A DNA stretch of 64,000 nucleotides. Origin: Desulfovermiculus halophilus DSM 18834. Lineage in GTDB: Bacteria > Desulfobacterota > Desulfovibrionia > Desulfovibrionales > Desulfothermaceae. Every line of letters begins with the position of its first letter. Positions within the stretch are counted from its first letter, which is position 1. Shown piece by piece: positions 60,652-64,000 of the stretch. The stretch lies in contig NZ_JIAK01000012.1 of the NCBI RefSeq assembly GCF_000620765.1, forward strand, positions 1 to 64,000. Direction: 5' to 3'. The notes under the pieces are model-generated. The model did not search any database, was not told where the DNA came from, and was given only the letters and a program-made list of their open reading frames with translations. The position numbers and the translations under genes are program-made.

Positions 60652-61815
60652 TCAATGCCCTGCAATCATTTGCCTTCTCTGCAAAGCCAGCCACAGCACG
60701 CTGCCCAGCCCTCCGCAGACCAGGCCCATAATGCCCAGGACCGTGATCTTGTCCTCCCAGCCCAGGGAAATGAACCACATAGCCAGGGCCCCGCCGGTCA
60801 TGATGGTGAACATCAAAAAGGACGCGGCTGCACCAGCCCCGTGGTGAACCTGGCTGAGAACCAGATTGTTGCTGGGCGGTCGGCTTAAGCCTGCGGAAAA
60901 AGAAATGCACAGCATAGGCAAAGCCAGCTTCCAGGGACCGTTCTGATCGACAAGGAGCAAAAGCGCCCCGCCCACGGTGACCCCGATATAGCACAAGCTC
61001 AGGATTCTGGCCGAGGAGACCCGTCCGCTCAGCCTGGTGCAGAGCAGGGAACCAGCCATCAGGGCCAAGGCATTGAACCCGAAAAAGTATCCATAGACCT
61101 GTTCGCTGACTCCGAAGCGGGAGATATAGATATCTGAGGAGGCGGCAATAAAGGCGAACAAGGGAACAATGGCCAGGGCAACGACCAGGACCAGGGCCAT
61201 GTAGGTGCCGTTGCGCAGCAAAGGAAGGTAATTGTCCACAACACTGACTTTGGTGGTGCGCAGGGAGGGCTTCAAAGTCTCCTCCATCCGGTGCACTCCC
61301 CAGACGGCCACCATCCCAAAGCCAGCCAGGATGCAAAAAATGCATCTCCAGGAAAAAAAGGCCAGGGTCCATCCTCCGATGACCGGGGCCAGCATGGGAG
61401 CCAAGGCGATGACCACGCCGAGATATGCCAGGATCTTCTCCCGATCCTGAAAGGCAAAGACATCCTTGGATATGGCCAGTACAAGAGATGCGGCCGAAGC
61501 AGCGCCCACGGCCTGAAACATGCGGAAGATGATCAGGGCCGGGGCGTTGGGGGAGGCGGCGCAGAGCAGGCTGGCGGCAATGTACACGGACAGGCCGATC
61601 TTAAGCACATTCCGGCGTCCCAAACGATCGGACAGCGGCCCGTAGACCAGCAGGAAAAAACTGTAGGTGATGAAAAAAACGACCAGGGTCAGGTTGATCA
61701 CCCACAGTGGCTCGTTCCAGATCCGGGCCAAGGTGGGAATGGACGGGAGATACATGTCCGTGGACAAAGGCGGGAATGCGGCCAGAAGGGCCAGAAAAAA
61801 TATCCACCGTTTCAT
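60652..61815 (-). CDS. MFS multidrug exporter of the Bcr/CflA type
   Basis: 387 aa with 12 membrane segments. Bcr/CflA markers: STDMYLPSIPTLA and motif A YGPLSDRLGRRNVLKIG. It exports drugs or amino-acid derivatives by proton antiport. A multi-hairpin repeat separates it from the efflux lipoprotein gene. Confidence 0.9.
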   Translation of the reverse strand: MKRWIFFLALLAAFPPLSTDMYLPSIPTLARIWNEPLWVINLTLVVFFITYSFFLLVYGPLSDRLGRRNVLKIGLSVYIAASLLCAASPNAPALIIFRMFQAVGAASAASLVLAISKDVFAFQDREKILAYLGVVIALAPMLAPVIGGWTLAFFSWRCIFCILAGFGMVAVWGVHRMEETLKPSLRTTKVSVVDNYLPLLRNGTYMALVLVVALAIVPLFAFIAASSDIYISRFGVSEQVYGYFFGFNALALMAGSLLCTRLSGRVSSARILSLCYIGVTVGGALLLLVDQNGPWKLALPMLCISFSAGLSRPPSNNLVLSQVHHGAGAAASFLMFTIMTGGALAMWFISLGWEDKITVLGIMGLVCGGLGSVLWLALQRRQMIAGH

Positions 61816-61829
61816 GCAATGTGTTCACG

Positions 61830-61984
61830 CTACAGCGACAGTTTGGGTACAACAAACGCCTGCAAAGAGCCAGGCGATTACTTATAGCTCCCACGCTCTG
61901 CGTGGGAGCTTTCCTGACCGCTCCCGCGGTCTCTTTCTGGACGCCGAAGCGTCCAAAAGAGTTCCCACGCAGAGCGTGGGAACA
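61830..61984. repeat. Upstream element plus multi-hairpin repeat, copy 2
   Basis: 61830-61875 is the second copy of the element at 57318-57362. 61887-61984 is a set of hairpins: GCTCCCACGCTCTGCGTGGGAGC, GACCGCTCCCGCGGTC, TGGACGCCGAAGCGTCCA and GTTCCCACGCAGAGCGTGGGAAC, related to 46535-46635. Confidence 0.8.
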
Positions 61985-62012
61985 ATAAAGCAGGGTAATT
62001 ATTTATGAGTGC

Positions 62013-63542
62013 TCACTGAGCGCTGTTTGCCTTGGTCTTCTCAATCACGGGTTTTGATGACCGGGTCAAAGCTTGATCTGCATACTCCCATCCCCCGCCC
62101 AGGGCCTTGTACAGCCTGGCCAGGTTTGAGGCTACCTGTCCCTGGGACTGAATCAGCTCATCTTCCAGCTCTAAGAGCGCTCGCTGGGCATCCAGGACAT
62201 TGTAAAAATCGGTCAGACCTGCCTTGTAGCGGTCTCTTGCCAGAAATTCGGTCCGCCTGGCGGTGGCGACCGCCTTTTGCAGGGATTCTTCCCTTAGCTG
62301 CTCCTTGGCATAGGCGGTCAGCGCATTTTCCACTTCCTGCCGGGCCTGCAGGACTGTAGACTTATAGGAAAGCAGGGCCTCTTTTTGTCTTTCTGTTTGC
62401 AGGTCAATATTCAGCCGAAGGGCACCGCCCTGGAAAATATTCCAGGATACACCGGGTCCTATACCCCAGAACCGGCTCTGAGCGTCAAGGAAATTGCTCT
62501 CAAGGGCCTCCAGTCCGATGGTGCCCAATAACCGGAACTTGGGATAGAGATCAGCCGTGGCCACTCCGATCCTGGCGGTCTGGGCCGCAAGCTGCCTTTC
62601 AGCCCTGCGGATATCCGGCCGCCGGCGCATGGCCTCGGCCGGGATCCCCACGGCTACCCTGGGCGGAACCTGGGGGATTGCTTTGTCCGCGACAAGCAGT
62701 TCATCTATCGAACCGGGCTCCCGGCCCAAAAGAACTGCCAGGCGGTTCTTGGCCGCCCGCAGGCCGCTTTTGAGCTTAGGGATCTGGGACCGGGTGGTCT
62801 CCAGGTTCCGAAGGGACTGCTGCACGGCCAGCTCGTCAATCAGACCGGCCTCATACCTGGACTTGTTCAATTTATATGTTTTTTCCTCGGTCCTTATGTT
62901 GGCCCGGGTGATATCCAGTCTTTGCTGATAGTTCCGTACCTCTATGTAATTTACAGCGACTTCCGCCATCAGGCTGACCAGGACATCCTTTACATTGGCC
63001 CGGCCGGCCTCAAGCTCTGCCTGGCTTGCCTCAACCGAGCGCCTGATCCCGCCGAACAGGTCCAGCTCCCAGGCGGAATCAAACCGGGCCAGATAGTATT
63101 CCTCTTCTTCTCCGCCGGCACCCGCTTGCAGGGACTCGCTACCTCGTTGTTCCTGAACCTGGCCGGATGCATTCAGCGTGGGATAGAGACCGGATTCGCT
63201 GATGCCCCTTAAGAGCCTTGCCTGCCGCAGACGGGAAAGGGAGGTCTTGAGGTCCAGGTTCCCCTGGACCGCTTTTTCTTCCAATGCAGTGAGCACCGGA
63301 TCATCCAACACCTTCCACCACTCGGCCAGAACCTCCCTGTGCGGCTTGGCGGCCTCCAGGCCCTTCTCCATTTGCGCGGTCCAGTTTTTGCCGACCTCGG
63401 GCCGGACCTTTTCATAATCCGGCCCCACCATGGCGCAGCCGCCCGCGAGCAAAGAAACAAGCACGAGCAGCCAGGGCATAAACCGTATGCCTCCCGCACG
63501 CAGAACCCGCTTTTTTCTCTTTGGTATGGTCATATTCCGCAT
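62013..63542 (-). CDS. Outer-membrane efflux lipoprotein (OprM/NodT family)
   Basis: 509 aa (an alternative start at 63533, MTIPKRKK). Lipoprotein signal with lipobox LAGGC, then TolC/OprM-type repeats with long coiled-coil helices (YEAGLIDELAVQQSLRNLE; YKAGLTDFYNVLDAQRALLELEDELIQ). It forms the outer-membrane exit duct for the RND pump encoded just upstream, 23 bases away. Confidence 0.93.
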   Translation of the reverse strand: MRNMTIPKRKKRVLRAGGIRFMPWLLVLVSLLAGGCAMVGPDYEKVRPEVGKNWTAQMEKGLEAAKPHREVLAEWWKVLDDPVLTALEEKAVQGNLDLKTSLSRLRQARLLRGISESGLYPTLNASGQVQEQRGSESLQAGAGGEEEEYYLARFDSAWELDLFGGIRRSVEASQAELEAGRANVKDVLVSLMAEVAVNYIEVRNYQQRLDITRANIRTEEKTYKLNKSRYEAGLIDELAVQQSLRNLETTRSQIPKLKSGLRAAKNRLAVLLGREPGSIDELLVADKAIPQVPPRVAVGIPAEAMRRRPDIRRAERQLAAQTARIGVATADLYPKFRLLGTIGLEALESNFLDAQSRFWGIGPGVSWNIFQGGALRLNIDLQTERQKEALLSYKSTVLQARQEVENALTAYAKEQLREESLQKAVATARRTEFLARDRYKAGLTDFYNVLDAQRALLELEDELIQSQGQVASNLARLYKALGGGWEYADQALTRSSKPVIEKTKANSAQ

Positions 63543-63565
63543 CCCGCTTTTCGCCTTTTCGCTGG

Positions 63566-64000
63566 TTATTCGTCTTGCATCCGCTGCTTTCTGCTACCTT
63601 TTTGCCACACGGCCTGCCCTTTTTCACCCAGTCGCTGAAAAATGTAATACAGCGCAGGGATGATCAGTATTCCCAGGGTGGTGGCCGCGATCATTCCGGC
63701 AAAAACCACGGTGCCGATGTGGTTGCGGCTTGAGGCCCCTGCACCGGTCGCCACGACCAGGGGGGCAACACCCAGAATAAAGGTCAGGGCGGTCATGAGC
63801 ACCGGCCGGAAACGGGTTCCTGCCCCCCCCAGCGCAGCCTCATAGGCGGAGGCGCCCTGCTCTTTGCGGTCCCTGGCAAACTCCACGATCAAAATGGCGT
63901 TTTTGGCCGCCAGGCCGACCAAAAGCACGACACCGATTTGAGCGTACAGGGACAAGGGACGCCCGAATACCCAAAGCCCGATAAAGGCGCCCAGGGTGGC
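63566..64000 (-). CDS. RND-family efflux pump (AcrB/MexB-like), C-terminal part
   Basis: The last 144 codons; the gene continues beyond the window. The frame is open to base 64000. Typical AcrB C-terminal motifs: [40 protein letters not shown] and [23 protein letters not shown]. It works with the outer-membrane lipoprotein encoded next. Confidence 0.93.
   Translation of the reverse strand, partial: ATLGAFIGLWVFGRPLSLYAQIGVVLLVGLAAKNAILIVEFARDRKEQGASAYEAALGGAGTRFRPVLMTALTFILGVAPLVVATGAGASSRNHIGTVVFAGMIAATTLGILIIPALYYIFQRLGEKGQAVWQKGSRKQRMQDE

Overview
The window looks like a chromosome segment of a sulfate-reducing deltaproteobacterium of the Desulfovibrionales type, probably a salt-tolerant one. 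The main reason is a complete six-gene Hmc transmembrane redox complex (31257-37684) whose cytochrome has exactly 16 CxxCH heme sites, a hallmark of Desulfovibrio-like sulfate reducers. A betaine (BCCT) transporter with a betaine-binding protein, several universal stress proteins, YjiM/YjiL-type double-cubane enzymes and a YedE/TusA selenium-sulfur cluster fit an anaerobic, osmotically stressed life. This assignment is inference; no rRNA or tRNA gene was seen.

Layout. 1-9000: end of a type I-C CRISPR array, its leader and a full cas operon (cas3-cas5-cas8c-cas7-cas4-cas1-cas2, minus strand). Two four-helix-bundle genes are woven in, one of them overlapping cas4. 9100-16700: a TrkA-C membrane protein, an acyl-CoA synthetase, aroB, a 1.1 kb non-coding tandem array, a DAHP synthase behind a Tyr/Phe leader peptide with two attenuator hairpins, and a methyltransferase. 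16700-27500: MarR regulator, a dehydrogenase, two paralogous HTH regulators followed by the BCCT transporter and a betaine-binding protein, then an SLC12-like transporter. 27600-37700: Usp, histidine kinase, response regulator, double Usp and the hmcABCDEF operon. 37700-42700: HAD phosphatase, a double-cubane protein/activase pair interrupted by a small DUF4160/DUF2442 pair, a TudS-related gene without a normal start, and a membrane protein. 42700-51600: GH15 remnant, outer-membrane barrel, ApgM, a nucleotidyltransferase, a PHP phosphoesterase, a di-heme protein and pstSCAB. 51800-57300: VapBC, then a probable operon (DUF1858 - RelE-like - YjiM-like - binding protein - permease - ATPase). 57500-60300: yedE-tusA-DUF3343-kinase-like operon. 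60600-64000: Bcr/CflA exporter, outer-membrane efflux lipoprotein and the C-terminus of an RND pump.

The intergenic DNA is rich in repeats. Five copies of one mobile palindromic element (three of 273-282 bp, two of 79-80 bp) each lie between 8-bp target duplications and start with GG(C/T)TCTTC. They look like non-autonomous elements (MITEs) moved by an ISL3-type transposase. Other repeat families are multi-hairpin repeats, a 58-bp hairpin repeat and a 46-bp element found upstream of two genes.

The strongest new observations are: (1) the Tyr/Phe-codon leader and chained alternative hairpins upstream of the DAHP synthase; (2) the MITE family with target duplications; (3) four-helix-bundle proteins built into the I-C cas operon; (4) double-cubane-type enzymes linked to an ABC importer.
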